A stretch of 64,000 bases of DNA from Aureimonas sp. AU20 (GTDB lineage Bacteria; Pseudomonadota; Alphaproteobacteria; Rhizobiales; Rhizobiaceae). Below, in pieces: positions 17,452 through 27,142 of the stretch. Both the position numbers and the translations under genes were made by a program. The notes under the pieces were generated by a model. The model saw only the letters and a list, made by a program, of their open reading frames with translations. It did no database searches and was not told where the DNA came from. How positions within the stretch are numbered: the stretch's first letter is position 1; each line of letters begins with the position of its first letter. Location: NCBI RefSeq assembly GCF_001442755.1, contig NZ_CP006369.1:1-64000 (forward strand), given 5' to 3'.

Positions 17452-18815
17452 GTCGAGGACCCGGCGGTCAGCATGGCGGCGGCGGCCACGGCGCCGGGGC
17501 AGCGGCCCGGCCCGACTTCATCCTCGGCCTCGGCGCTCTGCGCCACGCGGGCGAGATAGGGGGCGAGCGCAGCGCTCGCGCCGTCGGCCTCGTCATTAGC
17601 CGCCCTTGTGGAGGCGAGGCGCGCGGCGAGCACGGCCTCAGTCAGAAGCCGCGCCATGTCGGCCTGCGTCCGGTCCCAGCTGATGGCGGCGAGCAGCGCG
17701 TCGGCCTGCCCGAGCCAAGGCCCGGCCCGCCCGAGCGAGAGCGCCCGCTCGCAGGCGGCGGCGAAAGCCGGCGGGTCGCCCGCGATGGCGACGCCCTCCA
17801 GCGCGCCGTAATGGCGGATCACGTCGTTGATCGCCGTCGAGACGACGGGCCGCCCGCCGGCGAGATATTCCGGCGTCTTGGTCGGGCTGATGAAGCGCGT
17901 CGCCTCGTTGATGGCGAAGGGCATGAGCGCCACGTCCCAGCCCGCGAGATAATGCGGCAGCTCGCCGTAGGATTTGGGGCCGAGCCAATGGAGATTGGGC
18001 CCGCGCGGCAACTCGGCCGGGTCGATCTTGGCGATCGGGCCGAGCATGACGAAGCTCCAGTCCGGCCGCAGGCTTGCCAACTCGCGCAGCAGGTCGAGGT
18101 CGAGGCGCTCGTCGATCACGCCGTAGAAGCCGAAGATCGGTCCGCTCAAGCCCGCCTGATCCCCCGGGGCGGCCCCATTGGCGCGGCGCGCGCGCCCGAA
18201 ATGCTTGGCATCGACGGCGGAGGGGAAGGGGTGGATGTTGTCGTGCAGCGTGCGCTTGGCGTCGAACAGGCTCCAGCCGCCGGTGAAGACGAGATCGGCG
18301 CGGCGCATCAAGGCCGCTTCCATCTCAGTCAAGCGCGGGTCGGCGAAGCGGAAGCCGCTGAGTTCGTCCATGCAGTCGTAGACCACGGCCGCCGCCTCGA
18401 CCTCGCCCGCGAAGGCGAACATCATCGGCGTGTAGAACCAGAGAACCGGCTCGCCGGCGCAGGAAATCTCCACCAGCATGGCGAGGAGACCGCGCAGACC
18501 CGCCTCGCGCTCGGCCTCGTTCCACCAGTGCGGCAGGCGCGGGCGCAGCGCGACGATGCCGTCGGCGGGGAAGGGATGGTATTCGAGATAGGGCAGGGGG
18601 TGGTCGCAGCCGATCGGTTCCTCGAAGAAGAACACGCGGTGATCCCTGGCGAAGCGCCGCATCAGATGCTGCGGGCGCTGGGTCACGAAATCCCAGCGCA
18701 GATGCGAGAAGCAGATAATCGTCGGGCCGCTCGGCCGAACGCCTTCGCCGGATCGGTGGTGGGTCGGCGCGGAGGCGTCCTGTATCAGTCGCGGCAAGTC
18801 GAGATCCTCGTCCAC
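17448..18815 (-). CDS. Glycosyltransferase family 1-like protein
   Basis: A 455-residue cytoplasmic GT-B glycosyltransferase. The N-terminal part has FSHLRWDFVTQRPQHLMRRFA and VFFFEEPIG, typical of a group of bacterial glycan-biosynthesis transferases. The C-terminal donor domain contains GFYGVIDERLDLDLL and SPTKTPEYLAGGRPVVST. The start is GTG (18815), six bases after the previous stop, and the end overlaps the next gene by four bases. The last 50 residues are Ala-rich and may be flexible. Donor and acceptor are unknown. Confidence 0.82.
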   Translation of the reverse strand: MDEDLDLPRLIQDASAPTHHRSGEGVRPSGPTIICFSHLRWDFVTQRPQHLMRRFARDHRVFFFEEPIGCDHPLPYLEYHPFPADGIVALRPRLPHWWNEAEREAGLRGLLAMLVEISCAGEPVLWFYTPMMFAFAGEVEAAAVVYDCMDELSGFRFADPRLTEMEAALMRRADLVFTGGWSLFDAKRTLHDNIHPFPSAVDAKHFGRARRANGAAPGDQAGLSGPIFGFYGVIDERLDLDLLRELASLRPDWSFVMLGPIAKIDPAELPRGPNLHWLGPKSYGELPHYLAGWDVALMPFAINEATRFISPTKTPEYLAGGRPVVSTAINDVIRHYGALEGVAIAGDPPAFAAACERALSLGRAGPWLGQADALLAAISWDRTQADMARLLTEAVLAARLASTRAANDEADGASAALAPYLARVAQSAEAEDEVGPGRCPGAVAAAAMLTAGSST

Positions 18816-18821
18816 TCGAGT

Positions 18822-20042
18822 TCAATCCGGGGCCGGTGCGAACCGGGACAACGGGACGTCGGACGCCGCCATCCGGCAGGCGCCGGACGCTTTGCGCTGC
18901 ACCAACGCGCCGAAGCGCTCCACGGTTCGCGGCCAGATCCAGTTTTCGAGAACCGCCTCGCGCGGCCGAAAGCGGCCGAGATCGTCCAGCATGGCGACGA
19001 GGGCCTCGCCGAAACGCTCGGCCGGCGCCGCGCGCCCCGTTTCGGGACGGATGAAGTGCAGGCCGCAGGCGAGCTTCTCGTTGGCGAGAACCGGCAGGCC
19101 AGCGAGCATGTATTCGGTGAGGATCGCCGGCGCGCCGTCGTCCACGCCGCAGACGACGCCGATCCGTGCCTGGTTCATCAAGGCGTTGACCTCGGCAAAG
19201 GGCACGCCGGGCGGCCCGACGAAATCGACCTGAAGGCCGCGCTCGTGCGCCTCGCGCCGCAGCGCCTCGCCCATCTCGCCATAGCCGAAAACGCAGAGCG
19301 CGCGGAGCGGGCGCGGGGCCGAGGCGAGCGCGTCGAACAGGATGTCGTGCCGCTTGTAGCCTTGCGCCGCCGCGACATAGACGACGTCGTAGGGCTTGTC
19401 CGTGCCGAGCGGGCGGAAGGTCTCGGGATCGGCGAATTCCGGGCCGATGGGCATCACGGCCGTCGCCATGCCGGGATGGCGCGCCTCGACCTCGGCGGAC
19501 TGCCACTCGGCGCCCGTCAGAACCAGATCGAAATGCCGGCTGACATCCGGCGGCACGCGAAGCGACGGCGCGTCGATGGAATTGTAGACCTTGAAGCTCG
19601 TCTCGCAGGCGTCCAGCACCCGCTCGTCGACGCCGAGGCCCAGCACGACCAGGATCGCCGGTGCGCCGAAGCGCTCGATATGACGCAGCATATGCGTCGA
19701 GGAAAAGGGCGCCCCTTCCCGGTCGAGCCGAAAGACGCGGCGGGTCAGCCAGGGGCTTTCGTGGCGCGTCGGCGGCAGATCTTGCGAGCGCGCGAAATGC
19801 CAGATCTCGACCTGGGCGGCGAGGCCGGCGGCGACGCAGGAGAGCGGCAGGCGTTCGAGATAACCGCCGATCACGGGCGGCGGAGTCTCGGTTTCCGGCG
19901 CGGGCTGGGGCGGTTCGAGCCCGTCGAGGGCCAGGCGGTCCAGTTCCTGTGCGCCGAGATCATGGGGCGGCCAGCCCTCGACCAAGTCGCCGATCACCAC
20001 GATCGAGCGCCCGTTGGCCCCCGCAACCGCATCGATCCTCAT
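18822..20042 (-). CDS. Glycosyltransferase, first gene of the glycan operon
   Basis: A 406-residue GT-B type transferase. Donor-domain features are YDVVYVAAAQGYKRHDILFDAL, a mid GYGEMGEALRREAHERGL block and DDGAPAILTEYMLAGLPVLAN with the acidic ligand. The ATG at 20042 opens the operon of four genes that runs to 11753. The promoter should lie in the spacer shared with the divergent gntR gene. No export genes (flippase, polymerase) accompany the operon here, so it probably supplies an intracellular step of a surface glycan. Confidence 0.8.
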   Translation of the reverse strand: MRIDAVAGANGRSIVVIGDLVEGWPPHDLGAQELDRLALDGLEPPQPAPETETPPPVIGGYLERLPLSCVAAGLAAQVEIWHFARSQDLPPTRHESPWLTRRVFRLDREGAPFSSTHMLRHIERFGAPAILVVLGLGVDERVLDACETSFKVYNSIDAPSLRVPPDVSRHFDLVLTGAEWQSAEVEARHPGMATAVMPIGPEFADPETFRPLGTDKPYDVVYVAAAQGYKRHDILFDALASAPRPLRALCVFGYGEMGEALRREAHERGLQVDFVGPPGVPFAEVNALMNQARIGVVCGVDDGAPAILTEYMLAGLPVLANEKLACGLHFIRPETGRAAPAERFGEALVAMLDDLGRFRPREAVLENWIWPRTVERFGALVQRKASGACRMAASDVPLSRFAPAPD

Positions 20043-20208
20043 GCTGGACTCAATCCTCGATGGCGGGCGCGTGATCCGCGCGTGATAGGGGGAAGGGTAG
20101 GGCGCAAAGGGGTCGCCCGACAGAGACCGAAAGTGTCGCAGCCTAACGACCCAGCCTGAAACGCGGCGGCGCGGCGTCTCTCGGGCCTGCCAAACCGCTC
20201 GTCACGAA

Positions 20209-20237
20209 TGCATTGCGACAGGAAAGTGCATACAATA
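20209..20237. promoter_or_regulatory. GntR-type half-sites upstream of gntR
   Basis: TGCATTGC (20209-20216) and TGCATACAATA (20227-20237) resemble the GTATAC/GCATAC operators of FCD-class GntR regulators. The same two motifs recur near the catabolic operon, at 21881 (TTGCATACA on the minus strand) and 21955 (TGCATTGC). Shared control by the GntR protein is inferred. Confidence 0.4.
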
Positions 20238-20336
20238 TGGGTTGGGTTTCGTGGATCGGAGAGCGTGTCTTCTGCCTTCTTTGCCCGCATAAGACGTGCT
20301 ACCCCCAGCGAAACGGGCGTGGAAGGACGGCAGGGC

Positions 20337-21092
20337 GTGACGAAGGACTCGACACCCGACGGTCAGGCGGATGCGACGGACCGCGCGTCGGTGATCTGCC
20401 GCGCCATCCGGCGGGCCATTCTGGAGCGGGCGCTGGCGCCGGGCGACAAGCTGCCGGAGGACCAGTTGGGCGAGCGCTTCGGCGTCAGCCGGACGCTGGC
20501 GCGCCACGCGCTCGGCCAGCTCGCCTCGGAAGGGCTGGTGGAGCTCAGGCGCAACCGGATCGCCGTGGTGGCGACGCCCTCATTCGAGGAGGCGCGCGAC
20601 GAGTTCGACATCCGCATCGAGCTGGAGCGCCTCGTGGTGCGGCGCCTCGCCGGCCACCTGTCGCCGCGCCAGCTGGCCGAGCTGGCCGAGCATGTGGCGG
20701 CGGAGGAGGCGGCGCGCGGCGGGCCGGAAACCACCTCGCTCCGCCTTGCCACCGAGTTCCACGTGCGGCTGGCCGAGATGACGGGGCGCCCGACCCTGTC
20801 GCGCTATGTCCGCGAGACCGCCTATCGCTCCTGCCTGTCGCTCGCGACCTTCGGCCGCCCGCATTCCTCGGAATGCGCGATCTCGGAGCATCGCGAGGTG
20901 CTGACGGCGCTGGAAGCGGGCGACGAGACCAGCGCCGCCGAACTCATGGCCCATCATCTCGACCAGGTCGCGCAGCGCGCCCTGTTGAAGGCGCCGGAGG
21001 CGCGGGGCGATCTGATGGAGATCCTGGCCCCCTATGCCGAAACCGATGTGCCCGCCCCGCGCCGCCGCCGCAAGCAGGCGGCCGAGGGCTGA
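20337..21092 (+). CDS. GntR family regulator, FCD domain
   Basis: A 251-residue repressor or activator. The winged helix (25-90) shows AIRRAILERALAPGDKLPEDQL followed by FGVSRTLARHALGQLASEGLV. The FCD effector domain (100-225) carries the metal-binding positions in EFHVRLAEMT and ISEHREVLTALEAGD with a final MAHHLDQV. GTG 20337 is chosen because GGAAGGACGG lies just upstream and the longer frame is not protein-like. It probably controls the neighbouring importer/hydrolase operon; its effector would then be that pathway's substrate. Confidence 0.88.
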   Translation: MTKDSTPDGQADATDRASVICRAIRRAILERALAPGDKLPEDQLGERFGVSRTLARHALGQLASEGLVELRRNRIAVVATPSFEEARDEFDIRIELERLVVRRLAGHLSPRQLAELAEHVAAEEAARGGPETTSLRLATEFHVRLAEMTGRPTLSRYVRETAYRSCLSLATFGRPHSSECAISEHREVLTALEAGDETSAAELMAHHLDQVAQRALLKAPEARGDLMEILAPYAETDVPAPRRRRKQAAEG

Positions 21093-21485
21093 GAGACTGT
21101 TTGACAACCCGGTCGGGTCAGTCCGTCGGCGCTTTTGCGCCCTCGCTTCGTTGCCGCATCCTCGCCGATGCGTCCTTGCATCACTCGAGTCTGGCACCTC
21201 GCGAACGTCGCAAAATCCCACGGCGACCCTCCTCCGCCGAGTTGCCAACCAGTTTGAAGGCGGGACCCCGTTTCCGCGCCCGCTGACGTGCGGGCGTCGC
21301 ATCGTTCCTCCCGACACGCAGACCCCGCACTGCCACCGGCCGTGGCAGGGGGAGGGGATCGGCGGCGGCCGCCTTCCAGCAAGACGACCTCCGTTCCCGC
21401 GCTTAAGCCGACGCCCGAACGCCGTCCCCTCTGACGGCGATCCCCACCCTTCGAGCGCCCTGTCCCTTGGACGCCGCGTCGTCCG
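21093..21485. other. Intergenic region carrying a dispersed repeat
   Basis: A 393-bp spacer between convergent genes. The segment 21149-21182 is almost identical to 36663-36695 in another spacer (30 of about 33 bases by eye), and similarity continues weakly for about 60 bp. No gene is supported. Confidence 0.5.
21149..21182. repeat. Dispersed intergenic repeat, copy 1
   Basis: It contains CATCCTCGCCG followed by TGCG, CCT and GCATC. The order is the same in copy 2 at 36663-36695. It lies between convergent genes, as REP-like elements often do. Confidence 0.45.
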
Positions 21486-21899
21486 TCAGCGCCGCAGAGC
21501 CGGGTCCAGAATCCATTCCGCCGAGTCGTTCCAGACATCCATCTTGGTGATGCGTCCGTTCACGACCTCGAAGCGATCGACATAGCGATTGTTGTCGAAG
21601 GGCGTGCCGTCCGGCCATTCGCCATAGAGATAGCCGCAGGAATAGACCGTGGTGACGCCGTCGCCCGGCGCCACGTCGAAGCGCTCCATGCGCTTCTTCA
21701 CCCATTTGTAGCGCGCCGCATTGACCGAGGTCGGGCCGCTGGGATGGCTGAACGCGCGGCCGCCGGTGAAGGTGATGGTGCAGCCCGGCGCCATGAAGCC
21801 GGCGGCCCTGTCGGGGTCGGGCACCATGGAGGCTTCGAGATAGGCGCGGACGATCGCGACATCCGCTTCGTTTCGTTCTGTATGCAATTTATCAGCCAT
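21486..21899 (-). CDS. NTF2-like (SnoaL-type) protein
   Basis: A 137-residue cone-fold protein of the nuclear transport factor 2/SnoaL superfamily. It has an N-terminal helix (VAIVRAYLEASMVPDPDRAAGFM) followed by strands with CTITFTGGRAF, YGEWPDGTPFDNNRYVDRFEVVNGRI and KMDVWNDS. Members are small hydrolases, isomerases or ligand binders, and the chemistry cannot be read from the sequence. It is divergent from the ABC importer operon and shares its control region, so it probably acts in the same pathway. Confidence 0.8.
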   Translation of the reverse strand: MADKLHTERNEADVAIVRAYLEASMVPDPDRAAGFMAPGCTITFTGGRAFSHPSGPTSVNAARYKWVKKRMERFDVAPGDGVTTVYSCGYLYGEWPDGTPFDNNRYVDRFEVVNGRITKMDVWNDSAEWILDPALRR

Positions 21900-21929
21900 C
21901 CTGTTTTTTCCTCTTCACAAAGCTCCGTA

Positions 21930-21956
21930 CACTCCATACCATTGACCGGTGGAGTG
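21930..21956. promoter_or_regulatory. Inverted-repeat operator in the divergent promoter region
   Basis: CACTCCA (21930-21936) and TGGAGTG (21950-21956) form a perfect inverted repeat with a 13-bp spacer. The repeat lies between the NTF2-like gene and the substrate-binding-protein gene. It is followed by TGCATTGC, a motif also seen before gntR. It is a candidate binding site for the GntR protein or another regulator. Confidence 0.5.
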
Positions 21957-22063
21957 CATTGCACAAGCCTGACCAATTTTTGTTCACGTGCCGATCGAAC
22001 CCGTCGCGCCGCCAACAGGCCCGCTGGTTCGCCGCTTCGTCCCTCTCGTTTTCTGGAGCCGAC

Positions 22064-22849
22064 ATGACCCGCATCAAACTGGCCGCGCTGGCCGCCGCCC
22101 TCCTGACGATCGCCAGCCCCGCCGCGGCCAAGTCGCTGACGGTCGGCGCCAATATCGGCAACGTGCCTTGGGAGTTTCAGGACGAAAAATCGGAAACCGT
22201 GGGTTTCGAGGTCGAGCTGGTCAAGGAAATGGCCAAGCGCATGGGTTATGACGAGACGAGCTTCGAGAACATTCCCTTCAACGGCCTGTTCTCGGCCGTC
22301 CAGTCCGGCCGCATCGACGCCGCGATCTCGTCCATCACCATCACCAAGAAGCGGCTGGAATCGGTCTCCTTCGCCCAGCCCTATTACGACAGCGACCAGT
22401 CGCTCTCGGTTCTCAAATCCTCCGGCATCGAAGGCCTGAAGGGGCTAAACGGCAAGGTCGTCGGCGTCGACACCGGCTCGACCGGCGACATCTACGCCAC
22501 CGCTCACGAGAAGGAACTCGGCCTCTCCGAGATCCGCCGCTTCGAGGGCCTGTCGCCCGCCATGCTGGATCTCGCCGCCGGTCGCATCGACGGCTACATT
22601 TCCGACATTCCGGCCGTCGCCTACTACATCAAGGACAAGCCGCAATATGCCGTGGTGGAGCGCATCCCGACGGGCGAGCAATATTCGGTCATGTTCGCCA
22701 AGGATTCGCCCCTCGTCGCCGAGGCCACAAAGGCGATCACCGCGATGAAGACGGACGGGTTCCTGTCCGGGCTGCACGAGAAGTGGTTCGGCACCAAGCC
22801 GGACGCCGCGACCTCGACGGTCAAGGTCGCCGAGACGCCCAAGCTCTGA
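22064..22849 (+). CDS. ABC transporter substrate-binding protein, family 3
   Basis: A 261-residue periplasmic protein with a clear Sec signal peptide (MTRIKLAALAAALLTIASPAAA). The mature domain has family 3 (polar amino acid type) features: WEFQDEKSETVGFEVELVKEMAKRMG, FNGLFSAVQSGRIDAAISSITIT and LDLAAGRIDGYISDIPAVAYYI. The ATG at 22064 follows TGGAGCC. It starts the operon with permease, ATPase, aminotransferase-like and dihydropyrimidinase-like genes. The ligand is probably a small amino- or ureido-compound. Confidence 0.9.
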   Translation: MTRIKLAALAAALLTIASPAAAKSLTVGANIGNVPWEFQDEKSETVGFEVELVKEMAKRMGYDETSFENIPFNGLFSAVQSGRIDAAISSITITKKRLESVSFAQPYYDSDQSLSVLKSSGIEGLKGLNGKVVGVDTGSTGDIYATAHEKELGLSEIRRFEGLSPAMLDLAAGRIDGYISDIPAVAYYIKDKPQYAVVERIPTGEQYSVMFAKDSPLVAEATKAITAMKTDGFLSGLHEKWFGTKPDAATSTVKVAETPKL

Positions 22850-22947
22850 AGACTGGACGGCGGCGCTCTAGCGACCGCCTCCTGCCTTCGAGGCGGCGAA
22901 GCTGACCCTTCGCCGCCAGCCCTTTGTCTCCTCGCCCAAGGCCCGGC

Positions 22948-23622
22948 ATGGACATCGTCACCACCTTCTTCAACATGGACGTGCTATGGCGCTCCATGCC
23001 GCAGCTCCTGCAGGGGCTCTGGCGCACGATCCTTCTCGGCGGCCTGTCCATCGTGCTCGGGCTTCTCGGCGGGCTGGGCCTGGCCCTGATGCGGCTCTAC
23101 GCGCCGCGCCCGCTGCGCTGGCTGAGCATCTGTTATATCGACGTGTTCCGCGCGCTGCCCGTCCTCGTCTGGCTGGTCATCGTCTATTACGCCTTTCCCT
23201 TCATCGGCATTCGGCTCTCGCCCTTCGCCTCGGCCTGTCTGGCGCTGACCACAGTGTCCTCCGCCTACACCGCCGAGATCTACCGCGCCGGCATCGAGGC
23301 CATTCCGCGCGGCCAGTTCGAGGCCGCGCAGTCGATCGGGCTCAACGCCGTGGACGTGATGCGCGACGTCGTGCTGCCGCAGGCCGTGCGCATCGTCATT
23401 CCGCCGCTGACCAACAACTCGATCAACGTCATGAAAGACACCGCGCTCGCCTCCGTCGTCGCCCTGCCGGACCTTCTGAAACAGGCGACGCAGGCGCAGG
23501 CGCTCGCCGCCAATCCGACGCCGCTGATCGGCGCGGCCATGCTCTATCTCATCCTGCTTCTGCCGCTGGTGCGCCTCGTCGCCCGGTTCGAGAAGCGCTA
23601 TTCGGCGCGGGAGGCCCGCTGA
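22948..23622 (+). CDS. ABC transporter permease, polar amino acid type
   Basis: A 224-residue inner-membrane permease of the HisM/GlnP class. It has about five membrane segments. The conserved cytoplasmic EAA loop reads EAAQSIGLNAVDVMRDVVLPQAVRIVIPP in two consecutive pieces, preceded by YTAEIYRAGIEAIPRGQ. ATG 22948 is preferred over an upstream TTG. It forms the importer with the preceding binding protein and the ATPase that follows at once. Confidence 0.9.
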   Translation: MDIVTTFFNMDVLWRSMPQLLQGLWRTILLGGLSIVLGLLGGLGLALMRLYAPRPLRWLSICYIDVFRALPVLVWLVIVYYAFPFIGIRLSPFASACLALTTVSSAYTAEIYRAGIEAIPRGQFEAAQSIGLNAVDVMRDVVLPQAVRIVIPPLTNNSINVMKDTALASVVALPDLLKQATQAQALAANPTPLIGAAMLYLILLLPLVRLVARFEKRYSAREAR

Positions 23623-23623
23623 T

Positions 23624-24365
<742 letters not shown>

Positions 24366-24373
<8 letters not shown>

Positions 24374-24413
24374 CGTTCGAAACCACTGACGTTCCAAGCC
24401 ACTGACGTTCCAG
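24366..24413 (+). repeat. Three 16-bp tandem repeats over the ATPase stop codon
   Basis: Units ACCACTGACGTTCGAA (24366-24381), ACCACTGACGTTCCAA (24382-24397) and GCCACTGACGTTCCAG (24398-24413). The ATPase stop (TGA 24371-24373) is in unit 1, and each unit repeats that TGA. It looks like slippage or local duplication. A role in mRNA processing between transporter and enzyme genes is possible but not shown. Confidence 0.75.
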
Positions 24414-24480
24414 ACCTGAACCACCCGGCGAAAGCCGACCCGGCGGCGCGGGATGGACGCGCCCGACAAGGCAAGATTTC

Positions 24481-25698
24481 ATGACCCTCGATCTCGACTT
24501 CGTCCGCGCCCAGTTTCCCGCCCTCCAGGGCGAATGGGCCTATATGGACAATGCCGGCGGCAGCCAGGTTCTGCGCCGCGTCGCCGACCGCGTCTTCGAC
24601 TATCTCCTGACCACCAATGTCCAGACCGGCGCGAGCTACGAGCCGAGCCGCGTCTCGACCGAGCGCGTGTCCCAGTCGCGCACCGCCTTCGCGCGGTTCA
24701 TGAACTGCGATCCCGGCGAAATCGTCATGGGCGCCTCGACCACGGCCCTGATCCGCTATCTCTCCGAATCCATGGTGGGCCGGTTGCAGCCGGGCGACGA
24801 GATCATCCTCACCAACACCGACCACGAGGCCAATATCGGCCCCTGGCTGAAGCACGAGGCGCGCGGCGTGGTGATCCGCTGGTGGCGCTGCGACCCCGAG
24901 ACGTTCGAGCTCAACCTTGAAGACCTGAAAGGCCTGATGACCGAGCGCACCAAGCTCGTCTGCGTCACACACGCCTCCAACATTCTGGGCACGATCAACC
25001 CGATCCGCCAGATCGCCGACATCGTTCACGGGGGCGGCGCCGAGCTTTGCGTCGACGCCGTCGCCTACGCCCCGCACCGGGCGATCGACGTGAAGGCGCT
25101 GGACGCCGACTATTACATCTTCAGCGTCTATAAGGTGTTCGGGCCGCATCATGCCGTGATGTTCGGCAAGCGGGAGAAGCTGCTCGAACTCGACAATATC
25201 TACCACTATTTCTTCGACAAGGGCCGCGTGCCGCACAAGCTGGAGCCCGGCAACATCAACTACGAATGCGCCTTCGGCTCGATCGGCGCGGTGGACTATG
25301 TCGAGGAACTCGGTGCCCGCGACGGAGCCGCGCCCGGCCGCGCGAGCGTCGAGGCGGGCTTTGCCGCGATCGCCGAGCAGGAACGGGCGCTGACCGCGCA
25401 GCTCATGGACTTTCTCGCCAGTCGCAATTCGGTGCGCGTCATCGGGCGCACCTCCAGCGCGATCGCGGACCGCGTCTCCACCGTCTCCTTCACCGTGGGC
25501 GAGGAAAGCTCGAAGCGGATCGTGGAGGCCGTGGACAAGGCGCAGGTCGGCATCCGCTACGGCGACTTCTACGCCAAGCGCATCGTGGAGGAGCATGGGC
25601 TCACGCGCACCGACGGCGTGGTGCGCGTGTCCATGGTTCATTACAACACGGCCGCCGAGCTGAACCGGCTGATCGCCGCGCTGGAGCCCGCGCTGTGA
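24481..25698 (+). CDS. Class V aminotransferase-like PLP enzyme (cysteine-desulfurase fold)
   Basis: A 405-residue PLP enzyme of the class V aminotransferase group. The N terminus YMDNAGGSQVLRRVADRV, the cofactor region MGASTTALIRYLSES, CVTHASNILGTINPI and CVDAVAYAPH and the PLP lysine in FSVYKVFGPHH are visible. A C-terminal VGIRYGDFYAKR segment is typical of substrate-binding arms. No desulfurase catalytic-cysteine loop is evident, so it more likely acts as a lyase or aminotransferase in catabolism. It overlaps the next gene by four bases (GTGA). Confidence 0.85.
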   Translation: MTLDLDFVRAQFPALQGEWAYMDNAGGSQVLRRVADRVFDYLLTTNVQTGASYEPSRVSTERVSQSRTAFARFMNCDPGEIVMGASTTALIRYLSESMVGRLQPGDEIILTNTDHEANIGPWLKHEARGVVIRWWRCDPETFELNLEDLKGLMTERTKLVCVTHASNILGTINPIRQIADIVHGGGAELCVDAVAYAPHRAIDVKALDADYYIFSVYKVFGPHHAVMFGKREKLLELDNIYHYFFDKGRVPHKLEPGNINYECAFGSIGAVDYVEELGARDGAAPGRASVEAGFAAIAEQERALTAQLMDFLASRNSVRVIGRTSSAIADRVSTVSFTVGEESSKRIVEAVDKAQVGIRYGDFYAKRIVEEHGLTRTDGVVRVSMVHYNTAAELNRLIAALEPAL

Positions 25699-27095
25699 CG
25701 GCGCCGTTCGACCTCGTCATCCGGGGCGGCACGGTCGCCACCGCGTCGGACGTCTTCGCCGCCGATATCGGGGTGCGCGACGGGCGCATCGTGCAGATCG
25801 GCGAGGCGCTGGGCGAGGGGGCGGAGACGATCGACGCCACCGGCCGCTTCGTCCTGCCCGGCGGCATCGACAGCCATGTCCACCTGTCCCAGCCGTCGGG
25901 GGAGGGCATCACCATGGCCGACGATTTCGAAAGCGGCACGCGCTCCGCACTGTTCGGCGGCAACACGACCATCCTGCCCTTCTGCCTGCAGGAGAAAGGC
26001 CAGTCGATCCGCGAGGCGCTGAAGTGCTACCACGCGCTGGCCGAGGGCCAGTGCTACACCGACCATTCCTTCCATATGATCGTTTCCGACCCCACGGCCG
26101 CCGTGCTCGGCCAGGAACTGCCCGCCCTGGTGGCGGACGGTTACACCTCGTTCAAAGTCTTCATGACCTATGAGGGTCTGCGGCTGAACGACCGGGAGAT
26201 CTTGGAGACGATGGACGTCGCCCGGCGCACCGGCGCGCTGGTCATGGTTCATTGCGAGAACGAGGACGCGATCCGCTATCTCATCGGCCGGCACGAGGCG
26301 GAGGGGGATGTGGCACCTCGCGCCCATGCCACGACGCGCCCCGTCGCGGTGGAGCGCGAGGCGACGCACCGCGCCCTGTCGCTGGCCGAAGTGGTGGACG
26401 TGCCGGTGGTCATCGTCCACGTGTCCAACGGGCCGGCGATCGAGGAGATCGCCCGCGCGCGGGCGCGGGGCCGCAAGGTCATCGGCGAGACCTGCCCGCA
26501 ATATCTCATGCTCACCGCCGACGATCTGGAGGGCATGGACTGGGAGGGCGCCAAGTTCGTTTGCTCGCCGCCGCCGCGCGACAAGGCTTCGCAGGACGCC
26601 TGCTGGACCGGGCTGGAAAGCGGCACGTTCGACCTCTTCTCCTCCGACCATTGCCCCTTTCGCTACGACGACTCCGCCGGCAAGCTGAACCCCAAGGGCA
26701 GGACGAGCTTCCGCCATATCCCGAACGGAATTCCCGGTGTCGAGACACGGCTGCCCATCCTCTTCTCGGAAGGGGTGATGAAGGGGCGGATCGATCTTCC
26801 CCGCTTCGTCGCGCTGACGAGCACCAACCATGCCAAGGTCTATGGCCTGGAGCGCAAGGGCCGCATCGCGGTCGGCATGGATGCCGACATCGCGATCTGG
26901 GACCCGGCCGCCCGCCGCACGATCCGCCATGCGGACCTGCACGACGGGGCGGACTACAGCCCTTATGAGGGCGTGCCGATCCAGGGTTGGCCGACGGATG
27001 TGATCCTTGGTGGCAAGGTCATGATCCGCGACGGTGCGCTGGAAGGCCGGAAGGGCGACGGGCGCTACCGGCCGCGCGCGCTGCCGCGTCTTTGA
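25695..27095 (+). CDS. Dihydropyrimidinase/D-hydantoinase-like amidohydrolase
   Basis: A 466-residue amidohydrolase that opens cyclic amides such as dihydropyrimidines or hydantoins. The metal-binding DSHVH motif follows VLPGGIDSHVHL. The carboxylated-lysine region is YTSFKVFMTY, later histidines lie in MVHCEN and VIVHVSNG, and the DHCPF block holds the final aspartate. GTG 25695 overlaps the previous stop. The size and C-terminal NHAKVYGLERKGRIAVGMDADI match the family. Pathway substrate is unknown; with the importer and PLP enzyme it suggests stepwise breakdown of an imported cyclic ureide or amide. Confidence 0.88.
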   Translation: MTAPFDLVIRGGTVATASDVFAADIGVRDGRIVQIGEALGEGAETIDATGRFVLPGGIDSHVHLSQPSGEGITMADDFESGTRSALFGGNTTILPFCLQEKGQSIREALKCYHALAEGQCYTDHSFHMIVSDPTAAVLGQELPALVADGYTSFKVFMTYEGLRLNDREILETMDVARRTGALVMVHCENEDAIRYLIGRHEAEGDVAPRAHATTRPVAVEREATHRALSLAEVVDVPVVIVHVSNGPAIEEIARARARGRKVIGETCPQYLMLTADDLEGMDWEGAKFVCSPPPRDKASQDACWTGLESGTFDLFSSDHCPFRYDDSAGKLNPKGRTSFRHIPNGIPGVETRLPILFSEGVMKGRIDLPRFVALTSTNHAKVYGLERKGRIAVGMDADIAIWDPAARRTIRHADLHDGADYSPYEGVPIQGWPTDVILGGKVMIRDGALEGRKGDGRYRPRALPRL

Positions 27096-27118
27096 CGCGC
27101 TCTGTCAGACGAAGAGGA

Positions 27119-27142
27119 GGGGGCGCTGCGGCGCCCCTTTTT
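27119..27142 (+). terminator. Rho-independent terminator of the importer/hydrolase operon
   Basis: GGGGCGC (27120-27126), loop TGCG, then GCGCCCC and TTTTT. It lies 25 bp after the dihydropyrimidinase-like gene. Confidence 0.85.

Noticed and set aside
11738..17559. Very long plus-strand open frames opposite the glycan operon
   Set aside because: They mirror the coding frame of recognised enzymes and have no family motifs or ribosome binding sites.
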